DNA of 64,000 nt. It comes from Apophysomyces variabilis (taxonomy: Eukaryota > Mucoromycota > Mucoromycetes > Mucorales > Mucoraceae). Below the pieces are notes generated by a model that saw only the letters and a list, made by a program, of their open reading frames with translations, searched no databases and was not told the DNA's origin. Positions 10,135 through 22,162 of the stretch are shown here, piece after piece (the first letter of the stretch is position 1; every line of letters begins with the position of its first letter). The translations under genes and the position numbers were made by a program. The DNA is taken from the NCBI GenBank assembly GCA_002749535.1, contig MZZL01000390.1, positions 323,778 through 387,777 on the forward strand. Reading direction: 5' to 3'.

Positions 10135-12808
10135 TCAAGCTAGTGTGGCACGGTAAAAGCTGGCATACATATTGACACGATCGATGGATTGACCAGGTTT
10201 ACGCAACGCCAAAGCCTCAATCTTCATAAAGCCATATTTACTAAATAATTCATTGTACCATGGTTGTGTACTGGCACTACGCCAATAGACCTGTCCCCCT
10301 TTCTGAAGCGTGCGTGCCATTTCACGGATCTCGTCATGCAATTCAGGGCAATCGTCTGGAGTAAACCAATCCATATGATCCATCACAACTAGACGTGTCA
10401 AATAATCATCTGGCAAGGATTTAAGCGTATTCAGAATGGAATCCGTGTGAAGTCTGAACGCATCCAAAGCACCTGATGTCTAAAAAATTTGGTTGCCGTT
10501 AGCCCTTTCGTACTCCGCACAACGAAGCTCAGATGCTGTTACCTTGAGAAGTTCAAACCCATGCTTTGTTAAATAATCAGGACAGCACTCTTGTGTATAT
10601 CGTTGCATCATGCATAAGTAATAGAAATATTGATCACTACGGAATAGTGATCGGGCTGGAATAGGATCCAATGTGTTCTCAATGTATTCTTGTGTGCTGC
10701 ATTCTGCGAGGAACATATTCATTTGGTTCATAGGTACTATGAAAATGCGTAAGACAAAAACCCGCTATCGGAAGGGCCACCAAATTGCCTCTTACCTCCC
10801 AACGCGTTCCACATAAACATGGGGTTGTGTAATACTTTCCGAATCACCGGTGAGAAAATGGCTGGTCGAATACGTTCATTCCATATCGTCACTTGCTGTT
10901 CAATGGTCGTTGCCTTACACATGGCCTCCACTTCCTGAGAAAGACCGTTCATACGAACCCACCAATCAAATATGCTAAGCGCCAAACCGGAATAGCCAGT
11001 TTTGTAAAATTTGTGCGTGAATCGGTCAATATGCTGAGCCCAATACTGGAAAGCATACGAACTAAGATGTGGGGAGATAGTCTCATGAAGTAATGATGCA
11101 AAACGCGGATGTTTTCCTTCGCCAAACATCTTCCAAAAGTCTCTGTAGGACAACGACGAAATAGCGGCCAACTTGAGTTCTAACAGATGGTTCTGGCGGA
11201 ATTTTTACAGTTTGTACTTAGTATGAAGCCCACGACCCCTTAACTATAGGTACCTGACAAGGGTTGATATCCACGCAGTGAATTCGCTTAGGTTGGGCGT
11301 TAATTGCATATGCCAACGCGTTATCACCCGCGGAAGTGATAACAAACATAACATCCTGTGTGGACAAATTGAGAAATTCCAGATCCGTTCTCGGATCTTC
11401 CCAAGTGAAAGCGTAGATATAGCTCCTGAATTGTGTATGACAGGCCAGGGTTGGGTCATAGTCCAGTCGCCACTGTCTGTTCTGATAACTAAAGGAGCTG
11501 AGTTGATCCCTTGAAGAAGACACGCTTTCTTTGCTGCTACCACTGCTGCTTCTGCTTGATACGCTTTCAGTATCCGATAATCGTTCCTCCAAACAATCCT
11601 GACGGGCTTTAGAGCAACCCAACCAGATGTAGAAAGGCATTTGAATGATATACGGGATGATGAAATGATTGCGCCTGTTCAAACTCTTGATAGTTCCAAA
11701 CCGATACTCAAGATAGTCACGACGACCAGGTGCCAAATTGATATGATCAAACTCGAACCACGCTTGCCAAAAATATCGTGTGAACCAACCACACTGACGA
11801 TTTTGTTGTGGGGACCATTGTTCCGCTGGCGCTCGGGATCGTCCCGAGACATAGAAGTCCACTACTCCTACGATGCCTTCTGGAGCCAAGAGTGATTGGA
11901 TGCGATCCACCACAGGGTAGAAATGGTCCATCATCGACACTGTCCAATGTTATCCATGCGGTTAGCAGAGAAAGCATTACTAGCATGCACTTACATGAGT
12001 AGGACATGGTCACAAGACCGACGCGGCCATCCAGACTGGCTTGCTCTGGAACTTTAAATTCGGCGGCATCTTGACAGATCACAGTAACGTTCTTCCAACC
12101 CTTGCGTGCAAAGCGTTCCTTGGCAACTTTACATAAAGAAGGTGTGAGGTCAACCAGAATGACCTGCTCAAATTGCTCGATAGGAAACGTTTCATTCATG
12201 TATTCAACGTTCCAACCTAGTTTTATGGTTTCAATCCATGGGCAAATAATGCATATATCTTCTTCAACTTACCAGTACCACCGCCAAGATCAACCCAGAT
12301 AGGTTTCTTCTTATTTTGATTGCTAATCTGCTCCCTGAGCTGTGCTGCACATAGCTTGAGCATGGTACGACGTCCTCGCAGTAACGACTCTCGGGATATA
12401 TCATATACTAGAGAAGCACCCGAGGACAAAGTAAGTTAACAGGAAGGCCGCATAAACAGAACCTTACTTGTTGCTTGATCTTGATAGAACTTTTCGAGTC
12501 GTTCTTGCTGGTTTCCATGCGCTCCCAAAGGTTTAAGGAAACAAGAATAGATGAACATCAAAGTAGGCTTGACATTTCCCCAGCCAACCACACTGGACAC
12601 AATGGTTCCAACCAAGCTCATCATCATGACACTTGCCCACCGATGATGAGCACAGAAAGTCTCTAGAAGCGCACTATGCATCGTCCAATGCGTTATTCCC
12701 AAACAAAGTGGGATTAACGCCAGCCGTACACCAAGAGGAACGCGGGCAGTCTGTGCGGACTTGAATGGTAGTTAGTATCATTAACTATTCAAAGCGAGAC
12801 CTTACCAT
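10135..12808 (-). CDS. BTA1: Betaine lipid (DGTS) synthase, BtaB-BtaA fusion
   Basis: It makes diacylglyceryl-N,N,N-trimethylhomoserine, a phosphorus-free membrane lipid, from diacylglycerol and S-adenosylmethionine. Eight exons: 12808-12806, 12759-12468, 12407-12273, 12216-11995, 11939-11254, 11192-10796, 10736-10543, 10479-10135, giving 757 aa. The first coding exon is only the ATG, supported by a GTAAGG donor and a TACTAAC branch site. The N-terminus is hydrophobic. The BtaB-like methyltransferase half has the SAM loop DLGGGTG at about 138-144 and VVDFYVSG. A Ser-rich linker spans about 337-367. The BtaA (DUF3419) half, from about residue 375, has YAFTWEDP, ITSAGDNAL, VDINPCQ, SYRDFWKMFGEG and RLHTDSIL. 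This methyltransferase-first order is the fungal one. If the intron-1 model is wrong, translation could start at the in-frame ATG at 12702. Phosphate limitation often regulates such genes, but no regulatory site is visible here. Confidence 0.93.
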
Positions 12809-12830
12809 AGTAAAACAAGAGATAAATGAG

Positions 12831-12899
12831 ATAAAGAAAAAATAAGAAGAAGAAGAAGAAGGAAAAGAAGAACAAGAAGTGATAAGAGAAGAGGAGAGG
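12831..12899 (-). promoter_or_regulatory. Polypurine (+)/polypyrimidine (-) tract upstream of BTA1
   Basis: About 70 bp is almost wholly A and G on the plus strand, with AAG triplets in tandem near 12846-12861. On the coding strand this is a CT-rich tract just upstream of the BTA1 start, the usual composition of core promoters and 5' leaders in this window (compare 32202-32234). Regulatory meaning is inferred from position and composition only. Confidence 0.45.
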
Positions 12900-15615
12900 T
12901 GTAAGCAACTATCTAACGAAAAACAATTCAAACAAAATATTCATCCGTTAATAGCATTATCTAACCGTGTCGTGCGACGCATTCCAAGTCGCTCTACGGA
13001 CGTGTCATGTTACTGACTTGGTCGAGCGAATGAGCCCCTGAATTTTGATCCATGTGTTATTTTCGTACAGCTTTTTGCCCCAACCAGAGAAGTGTCAGAG
13101 ATACACTCTTGCAAGGGCCAATAAGGACAACTTGATTTCACATGGCTTTAGATCTGTTCACTGGCCATTTTTTTACATGAGATCGTTCAGAACGACGCCA
13201 TTGGACGAAATGTAACGCAGCACGAGCACAGGACTGAGCAATGTAATAGGCTCTTCAAAGCACACACACTTATTTATGAACTTTCCCTAGAAAGACGAAA
13301 AGCAAATAACAGCATGGAAAATAAGCTAACAGCAAAATATTATAGTCAGCATTGGTTCTACGGCCAAACGCTCAAAACAGTAATTAACTTGTGTAAATGG
13401 CCAACTTGGAAGAACGTCCGCCGTGGAGATCTTTTCAGAGTTTTGTATGTGCCATTCGAATGAGAATCGGAAAGTCTAATCCTATCGAGCGTTGTTTGCA
13501 CGCGCAAGAATTGTAGCTTAAGCCGGCCTCCTTCATCCTATGGCTAGGAATGGGAGATTAAGAAGTTCAAACATCGCGATTAGACAGTAAGCGTTGCGGG
13601 CTCTTGCAGGAGCTAAGGTTTGATAAATTACCCACTGGCGCAATCCTGCGGTTTTGAGCTGTCTGTGGCTAAACCGCCCCCTGAATCTTCTGTGTTCTTT
13701 TATGTACTCAACCTTGCTCTCTGTTAATGACACTCTGATACATTATGCATAAACCTGTATGCACATGTACCAATAAAACGCGTGCACTCAGGAAAGGGAT
13801 TTCAGTTCACCGTATGAGGCTGACACTCATGCTCCTTCTTGACAGTCAAATTGCTGATACGCAGGTGTGCTACATCATCCTATCGTAGCACAAGCCGACC
13901 GTGACAGACTTGTTTTGCAACCGTTCATTCTGTAAACAATGTTAGTCTGCAAATTTGATTGGACCTGTGAATAGTTATCACTTGGTCGACAGTGTCCCAT
14001 CAGCAATAACACCCGTATGAATAGATCCCAAATTTGGTAGTGGTTATCGGAGGCAACATGCTTGCGATTATACTAGTGGTGGGTGATGTCCCGGTCACTG
14101 TAGGATAGCAATTCACTTATCAAAGAGAGCACCCAGCGTGAATGCACACCGTTCGAGATTGAGCTGGAAAACAACCGAAATCTTCCTTTATACCACTGGA
14201 CAGCTGCTTATAAACATACATCCTATTGCTGACATCTATATGCTGGTATAAATCCGTGGATTCCAGTGAGTATCAAACAGAAAAGTAGTTAGACTCCAAA
14301 ATCCTGGTAAATACTATAAGATTCACAGGTAATTAGCCCAGTAATGCCCTCTGCGTAATGAAAAGCATCTTAAGCAATTATGTAATAAAACACATATTCG
14401 AGTATGAGAAGTTATCATTGAAGACATGAATATGGTATGTATGTGGTATAAACGAATTTCTTAAGGTTTGGATCGGTAGCGCGATCGATGCCGCCGCATA
14501 GCTTTGCTTACATCACAACTCTTTTTGTCAGCATATTCTTAGTGTCATCGCTAAGAAAGTTCTCGCATATGCCATGTACCCTTGGGACAAACATTTTCGA
14601 GGCTTACATTGGTCACGTACGCTTTGACAGCCGCATAAAGTCAAACCTTTCTTTTATTTATTCATTATCGGTCTTGACCAACAACTTAGCTTGTTTGTCA
14701 TTGTTTAGGCTCCGAGGCTAGGAATTCTAGGGAAAACTAGCGTACCGATGTTTGGGTACAAGACAACACGTGGGGTCCATGCCCTTTTCCACAGGAAACC
14801 ACCGGCGTCTAAAAAGAGGAAACAGCCCAGCCGCGCACTCTCGGGACGGACAGAAGACGTTGTCTGTTCTGCCGATAAAGGCGGAGATGTTATGGTGATT
14901 TTCAGAGACACAAGGAACAATCATAAGTCGGGTGATGACGATCCCCTTCTATGGCAACTGGTTGTCTATGATTTTGTTCCCATTTCCTTGCCAACTTTTA
15001 TCACGGGACGCGAAACGAAAGCAATGGGAAAGCGATAGCAGAAACATGCATCGTACACTAATATATGTTTGTTCTTTATCAGCGATTAACAGAGGCTCCG
15101 GTATAGAATATAATCCACACAGCTGGTTTTAAGAGCTGCGATGCTTTTTCCGTGGAAGTAAAGGAATCCTCAATTTCTTTGATTGCTTTTGTGGAAGTTC
15201 ACACTCCGCATGACGACGAACTCCTTGGAGGTCACAGATGCAACAGCATCTGATTCAGGCAAAGAGTAGCAATAACAGATTGTATATCAGTAGATAGTTT
15301 TCTCCAAGGTTTATCTTTTGATTGTCGATTTTCTTGCTAGGTTGTATGACATTCTTGTGCATTTTATTTTTCGTTTGCAGTAACAAAATATGTGCTTTAT
15401 CGACTTCTTCTAAAAAAAGAACTGACAGCCGTTGAGGTTATTAGAGAATTCTGTTTGACCTAGACTGTTTTTGTTGATGATATCAGACAAAAACGAGAAA
15501 ACTGTTTTTCCAGCGTTTCGATATATCATGACCTTTAAAAGACGAAGATCACCAAACTCTTCATGTGGTATTCTCACTTTCTGCTACAGTCTTTTTCGCT
15601 TGCTTTTTTTATTCC
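12900..15615. other. 2.7 kb gene-poor region between BTA1 and CotH B
   Basis: Short open frames at 13533-13733 (-), 14488-14721 (+) and 14748-15038 (+) have no recognisable domain and no splice-linked partners. The segment holds the upstream regions of two divergent genes and is longer than most spacers here. I see no tRNA, transposase relic or clear repeat. Confidence 0.45.
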
Positions 15616-17608
15616 ATGAAATCCGTCGTTTTTGTGGGGCTAGCTGCCCTTTGCGTCGGTATTGCTGCCGCGGACGTTCAGTACTCCGTGATTGCCTTCC
15701 CTCAAGGTGAACAGAAGGTTGGCGTTTCAATTAATGGCCAAATCCATTCCCTCAGTCCTAGCCAAGAACACCCAAACCTGTACAAAGGTCCTGCACCATC
15801 CGCCGAAACATATCAATACGTCTTATTGGACGGAGCAAACAATGTCCCAGAATCCACACAGAGAAGATTAGCAGCCGGTGCTGCTTCGACCGGCAACGAG
15901 TTTTTCAATCGAACCCAATCTGTCCATAATATTCCTGCACTTCCCACCGCATTCAATCCCATCTACCCACGTAAGATCTGCGAAGTCTGTTCCTTCTGCC
16001 AAGCTGTACTAAAGTCCAAACTTTAGCTCTCTTTAGTGACATGAGTCGATCAAACGAGATCGCCACAATTCTGTTAGACGCTAACATGACCGGACTTAAT
16101 GCCATTCTCACAGATCCTAAAGGCAACCATGACTACACCGAAGTGTACAAGATGACCTACATATCCAATCAACAAATATACTCGTTTGAACTAGCAGGCA
16201 TCAAAAACAGTGGTCAATCCTCTAAAGATTTCGCCAAACAATCCTTCAAAATTAAACTCAATGAATTCTCAAAGGGTGACAGAAAAGAGCTATTATTTGG
16301 ACGCACTACACTAAAATTACGTGCCCAAGAAACGGACCCAACCTACCTGTAAGCAGCTATTCGTTATATAACGTTCAATGTATGCTAATTCCATTCTTCT
16401 GTTATTTTCTAATCAAAAAAGCCGTGAAAAGCTAATGATGGATTGCTTGGCAGCCTCCGGCGCGGCGACACTATCCGGCAGTTGGGTTCGCCTCATTGTG
16501 AACAATCAGCCTTTCGGTCTTTACCTGATGATAGATGATGCAACTACCTCTTTTATTGATAACGTACTACATGCGGGCGATAACTCTTATGCAAACACAG
16601 GTACCTATTGCATTTTAACACGATGGCAGACCAGTTCGATACATATATTCAATGCTACGGATTCATTATCTAGGTCCCACATACAAAGGCAATGCCATGA
16701 CCCCGGAAGATGAAGGAAACTTGGTATATCGCGGGGATGATCCTGCCCTGTATCCTGAATCACAGTACAAGTTGGAAGACAAGGGCCGACTTGGAAAAGA
16801 ATTTACTAAGGAAATCGAAAAACAACCTTTGGTTGAATTCATCCGATCACTAAGCCAAATCGATCCAGTACGAGGTGACCTGTCCACCTTGATGGATCCT
16901 GACCACTTGATGATTCACATGGCTTTGAACTTTCTAAGCGGTTCTTGGGATGGATTTTGGTATCAATCAAGCAACTACTATTTGAACCAAGATCTCGGTA
17001 GCAAGAAATGGACCTTAATTAGCTATGATTTCGACGAAGTTTTCGGTGTGGGTGCTTTGGAGGGCATGGTCACCACCCCTTACACCAATTATTCCCGTCC
17101 TGGATCCCAGAGACCACTGATTGATGTTATCCTAAAATCGGAGACATACAGACCTCGTTTCGAGACGATCCTCAAGACCATGGTGAAGCGGTTCTTCAAG
17201 CCCTCGGTTATGGTTCCGCGCATCGAAGCCTGGCATCAGATGCTCCGTGAAGACGTTATTTGGGATCTATCTATCCCACCCAAGTCCCCTGGCATGAATA
17301 CCACTTGGACACTATGGAACTTTGACCATAACATGAAGGAAACGGATGGTCTTGTCATTGGTTTGGCTCAATGGATTGAATTGCGATCCACCTCTTTGCA
17401 ACAACAGCTTGGTTTTACCGATCAAGATGATCTCCCAGCTCTGGAACCCTATACTGGAGGAAAGAAATGGGACCAAAATAACTATGACACCACTCCTAAA
17501 CAGAAATCCGGCAAAACTGAAAATAGTGGATCCATCAGTTACCCCAATACCATTTCTGTAGTGATGGCTGCGCTGCTCCTTGTAGCTGCCCAGCAGATTT
17601 TCTTATAA
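15616..17608 (+). CDS. CotH: CotH-family spore coat/invasin-like protein B, GPI-anchored
   Basis: Four exons: 15616-15970, 16027-16348, 16422-16600, 16674-17608, giving 596 aa. The ATG at 15616 starts a signal peptide (residues 1-19, ending GIAAA), which favours it over the in-frame codon at 15565. The domain order matches paralogue A: STGNEFFNR, SRSNEIATI, GQSSKDF, LMMDCLAASGAA, GSWDGFWYQ and SYDFDE at about 402-407. A short hydrophilic spacer and a hydrophobic tail (VVMAALLLVAAQQIFL) suggest a GPI anchor. All three introns sit at the same codons and phases as introns of paralogue A, and exon 3 has the same length (179 nt) as exon 4 of A, so the two arose by duplication. It is expected to act at the spore or hyphal surface. 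Any adhesive role is inference from the family. Confidence 0.93.
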
Positions 17609-17687
17609 CTTCGCCAGAAACGATCTTTCAGTTATTTGTCCTTGAAGTTAGAATTCTTGTATCATTTGTGCTGTGTATGTGATAACC

Positions 17688-17693
17688 AATAAA
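17688..17693 (+). terminator. AATAAA polyadenylation signal of CotH B
   Basis: AATAAA lies 80 nt after the CotH B stop codon, in the short 197-bp gap before the 3' end of the convergent transcription factor gene. Assignment is by position. Confidence 0.5.
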
Positions 17694-17805
17694 TCACTTC
17701 TATTTCTCTTTATTTTACGCTTTGTTTTATGTGTTTGTTGCTTCTTGGGAGGTTCAGTGAATTTTCCAAAAGGCGTTGTAGGCCATAGTTTATGTTTGTA
17801 TAATG

Positions 17806-20196
17806 CTAGTTAGATGCGCTCCCTGTAACAATAACTTGTCCATGACGTGTGAGAATAACAGGACGTGCACCCGTATCTGATTTCAAACCCGGTATATGTC
17901 TGCTAATGACATCGTCTCGGTGTTGTTGCGCTGATGCATACACTCCCAGACCGATATTCTTGTAGGATTGCTGTCGATCCATTTCTTCTTCCATCCTTTT
18001 ATCACACATCACGCTTTTGTCTTTTGTAGAGATCTTTTTGATATCGAATTGCTCCTGCACTTTTAGAACATCAAAAGTATGGTCTGGTGCAGTTGATTGC
18101 CAAAACGGAATCGAAAGAGAACCAATTGCATCTGATTTTGCTGCTGTCTTCCGCGTCTGACCGGTTTTATGAAAATCAAAAGCGGATTTGAAGGATGGTA
18201 CCGATACCGGTGAATACTCTCTTAAGGTCACTGGTACGTTTATGAATGTAGGTGAAGCCTGTGCATAACTGGGTATCTGAGGTGCCACCGTCGCACATCC
18301 ACTTGGTCCAGCATCCGCTAGGCTAATAACCCATTCCATCGCAGTCGCAAACTGATCAATTCCGGCAATGTTCCGATGTTGAAACAAAGACTTGAGCGAC
18401 CGTAGCGACCGCTGAAACATGAGCCGTGAATGACGAGCAAAACTGAGGTCTTCATTGCCACAGTCCACCGCATGCACACGCACGGCTGCAGTAATAGCAT
18501 GGGCAGCAAACTGATAAGACAAAATGAAATTTGTCTGTTCAGCCAATGCACAGCTGAGCTGCGTTATATTAGTAGCAATGGCAAAACACCGTTGGTGTAC
18601 AGTTTTTGCTGATATATACGGTCGTACCACATGCAGTTCAATGGCGTTGTAAACTAAATGAATGTGTGCTACCATGGCATTGGCAGGAGGCTGCGTAGGA
18701 ACCATTCCAGACTGTGTTGGATATGGTGTCCACTGCAAATGAGACGGTAACGTACGCAACCAATGCAAAAGTTCGTTGTCGTACTGTAGTGACATCTGTT
18801 CATCGCGCTGAGTCTGTAGGATAGGTCGTGGAGCATAGATCGATTCCGGTAGTAAGATACGCTCGCTGAGCCGCATGAGTTTAATGCAAGCTACAAATCC
18901 TTCCAAGATACTGTGTTCTTCCAGATCATCGCCAGGTTGCAGTAATGGCAAATCAATGTCGATATCTCTGTCATGCAACATCCACGGTCTTCCTGAGCAC
19001 ATACTCTGCATTTTGTCGAGGCAATAGCATGCCCAGAATACACGTTTTTGCAGTTCCAAATCAATGCATTTGCTACTGTCGACATCTTGGCACTGACGCT
19101 TATGAAGACCAAGATCCAGGCACATTCGAAATGCGATTCCACTGTAAAGCCAAGACCGACATTTCGTGTTCGCTTTGTGATGATTCGATTCGTACAAAGC
19201 CAAAAAGCAGAGAGCTACCACTGTGCTTATGCAAGGAACGTCAAGATATGTGTCTACTATGGACTGTGCTTGTTTAAAGTATGTATGTGCCTCCAGAGTG
19301 GAAGTGGGCGAAAATTGTGCACCATGGGCATAAATGCTCAGTAGCAACAGCGGGGTGATGAGTGGGCCTTTTTTATCTAATTGTGTGCAGAACAGACGTC
19401 GAGGAACGATTGGGAAGATACTATAGCGATGGCGAAAAAAGAGGGTAATCAATCGTTGCTGCATGGCGCGAGAGGGTAGAAGATTTGCATGTACGTGGTC
19501 ATAAACATCTGGATCCTGAGATTTTGTGTCTGAATACAACGCATTATTATATAATATGTGTTCGTTCAACTCCCAGTGACCTTCTCGTCCTTCCCCTGGC
19601 CAAGTCTGGCATAGTCGATCTAGTATCGCAGCTGTACGGGACTTTTTGGTCTCGGCATCAAGTTCTTCTACTAAAGACTTTCTTTTGCGTGGTAAAGATT
19701 CACACAGTACGATTGGTGATGTAGAGGATTTCGGCGTTGTAGAAGGCGAGTATTGAATATTCATATCGTCCCTTGGATCTTCGTCGAGTGTGCCATCCTT
19801 CGCAAAGGAGCATGGACGCCGACGTGCTATTTTGTTATCACGGGTACGTTAGTTGTTCACATGGACGACATATTTTGTTTCTTTCAGTAAGACATCCACC
19901 TTACCTTTGCACTAGGAAGTTAAAGTCACAGATGTTCAGTGAAAAATGAGCGAACGGTAAATATTTTTATTTTTCAGAATAGAACAGTACCTGCATACAC
20001 GGTCGAAGTCCATCGCACTGCATGATCATTTTAGTAAACAGATTATGTTTTGATGCGTATCATTTACCTTTATTTTCTTAACACGACAAGTGTAACAAGC
20101 TCGATTCACTTTGAAGCGTCTTTGCCGTTGCTCATGAGGGTCTGGATGACCATGATCATCAGTTCTAGTCAATGAAGAAAAACCTGGCAAGTTCAT
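17806..20196 (-). CDS. Zn2Cys6 fungal-specific transcription factor
   Basis: Four exons: 20196-20068, 20017-19991 (27 nt), 19911-19905 (7 nt), 19826-17806, giving 727 aa. The binuclear zinc cluster is complete only when both microexons are spliced in: Cys34, 37, 44, 50, 53 and 60 in a CX2CX6CX5CX2CX6C pattern, flanked by basic residues. The 7-nt exon TGCAAAG supplies Cys53 and restores the frame. A central fungal-specific transcription factor domain follows, with FFRHRYSIFPI, WLYSGIAFRMCLDLGLH, FWACYCLDK and SGRPWML. The C-terminal third is low-complexity. It should be a nuclear DNA-binding regulator of unknown target genes. The start at 20196 is the first in-frame ATG; an extra upstream exon cannot be excluded. 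It is convergent with CotH B, so a link between them is only a guess. Confidence 0.92.
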
Positions 20197-21230
20197 CAAG
20201 TTGAAAGCTGAAATACGTAGAAAAGAAGGGGGAGAAACCAATGATAGCCTTTTTTTGGTTTCTTCTTTTTAAACTGATGTTAAAACTCCACATACGAACA
20301 TGTCTTTTTGTGGCCTTTCCATAGCACCGTCAACGTGGGCCCTGTTTCTTTGATCAGATCCGATTGGGACTTGGACCTCGACTTATGTAAGCCGCGGATA
20401 TTGAAAATTTGCCATCAGCTGCACGAGCCAGAAGGGTCTCTCCAACGAAAATCCTTTTGTGCAGGGTCGCGTTCCTTGTTATATACCGATAAAAGAGCCT
20501 CTAAACTCATCAAAAACGTTGAATAATCTACAAGTGTTGATTAAATCACTATGTTTACCATATAACATTATTGTAAGACACTACCAGTGGTATCTCTCCC
20601 TGAAAACCGAGCTAGCCAGGGTCAATCGCCGCTTGAATAATGCTGTCTCCATGGAACAAAGCACGCCATTGACAGCGTGTATAACATATGGACATGGATA
20701 TTCTAAAGCAACAAACCAATAGAAAAAAATACGAGAAAAATATACCAACGAATAAAACAGTAAAAAGTTAACATTGCCATCGGTACGGATCCATTTTTCT
20801 ATTCTGATTGAAGCCAGTGAAGAAGAACGCGGCACTAAACTTAACAGGCACTTGACAATAAAAACAAAAATAGTTCTAATGGGATTTTTAATTTAGCGAA
20901 CGAGTTTGCTCGACCGACTTGACAAGATTGAGCATTTGTTGTACTACGTTGGTAAGTGTCTGATTTAAAATGAGAAAAAGGTAGGCTGATGTGCAACGTT
21001 AAGCAAGGTAAAAGCCGAGTAAAAGAAGTGCTAATATATTGAAAAACCAACGAAAACATAGTAAGTTACTGATTTTCGTCCCTTTCTCCTTTCCTATGTG
21101 GATCCTCGGCTTGCTCCATGATTTTTGCTTGCAAGATTGAATGAGCCGTCACGCAGGCAACGCGTTTTAGGCAAACCTGCCCCATTTGTCGAGTCGAACT
21201 GACCATCGCTTGCTTGTTTACTTACTCAAC
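20197..21230. other. Divergent intergenic region, transcription factor / epimerase
   Basis: About 1 kb between two divergently transcribed genes, so it should contain both promoters. Short frames at 20308-20722 (+) and 20581-21059 (-) overlap in antisense and show no domain. No specific operator is recognisable. Confidence 0.5.
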
Positions 21231-22162
21231 ATGCCCATCGCCAAGATTTCCCCGTCAATGCTGTCTTCTGACTTTGCCAACCTTGCTGCTGAAGCAAAGC
21301 GTATGGTAAAGAATGGTGCAGACTGGCTTCATCTGGGTAAGACTTATGATAAAGCTACACTTGTTCACTTATTGTTTTCATTGACCGTTATTATTGGCCT
21401 ACAGATGTCATGGACGGGTATGTGAAAGCACGGAATACGATGCAATTCATACTGACAAAACTATAATGTGTCTTTCGGCAAAAGGCACTTTGTGCCAAAT
21501 ATTACTATGGGCGCGCCAGTTATCTCGTCCCTCCGTCCACATACAGAGGCTTATTTCGGTAAAGAAGTTGCTTTTGGTCTTATGGATATACTGACATTCT
21601 ATCGTCAGATTGCCATATGATGGTGTCCAATCCTGCTCAATGGGTGGACGATATTGCAAAGGCCGGCGGTCAAATGTACACATTCCATATCGAAGCTACC
21701 GACGACCCAATTGGCGTTATTCGCAAAATCCATGCCGCTGGTATGCAAGCCGGCGTGGCTATCAAGCCAAAAACGCCAGCAGAAGCAGTAATGGGCCAGG
21801 TGGCTGAGGAAGCTGACATGATTCTCGTAATGACGGTTGAGCCTGGTTTTGGCGGTCAGCGTTTCATGGCTGAATGTATGCCCAAGGTGAGACTAACAAA
21901 GGGAGAAAAAACGGAGCCGCTTACAAATTGCAAAAAAAAAAAACACCAATAGGTTGAAGCTTTGCGTCGCAAGTACCCTAAGTTGGATATCGAAGTTGAC
22001 GGTGGTTTGTCAATGGAAACCATTGACGCCTCTGCAGACGCAGGTGCAAATGTTATTGTCGCTGGTACTGGTATTTTCAAAGCTGAAAAACCAGACGAGG
22101 TGATTACTGCATTCAAATACAAGGTGAACAAGGCACAGGAACGATTTGCATCGTCTGCATAG
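21231..22162 (+). CDS. RPE1: Ribulose-phosphate 3-epimerase
   Basis: It interconverts ribulose 5-phosphate and xylulose 5-phosphate in the non-oxidative pentose phosphate pathway (cytosolic TIM barrel). Five exons: 21231-21336, 21405-21417 (13 nt), 21485-21558, 21609-21886, 21953-22162, giving 226 aa, the normal family length. Motifs in order: KISPSMLSSDF, DVMDGHFVPNIT with the catalytic Asp and metal-binding His, DCHMMV with a metal His, MTVEPGFGGQ, and VDGGLSMET with the second catalytic Asp. The 13-nt exon encodes most of DVMDG; without it the frame and the active site are lost. ATG 21231 gives the conserved N-terminus, while the upstream in-frame codon at 21186 is not needed. Confidence 0.96.

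Noticed and set aside
14748..15038. 96-aa plus-strand open frame
   Set aside because: Three mutually overlapping frames on both strands are open here and none has a recognisable motif, splice partner or convincing start context.
18945..19344. Long plus-strand frames opposite the transcription factor
   Set aside because: They mirror the coding strand of a well-supported gene and carry no motif of their own.
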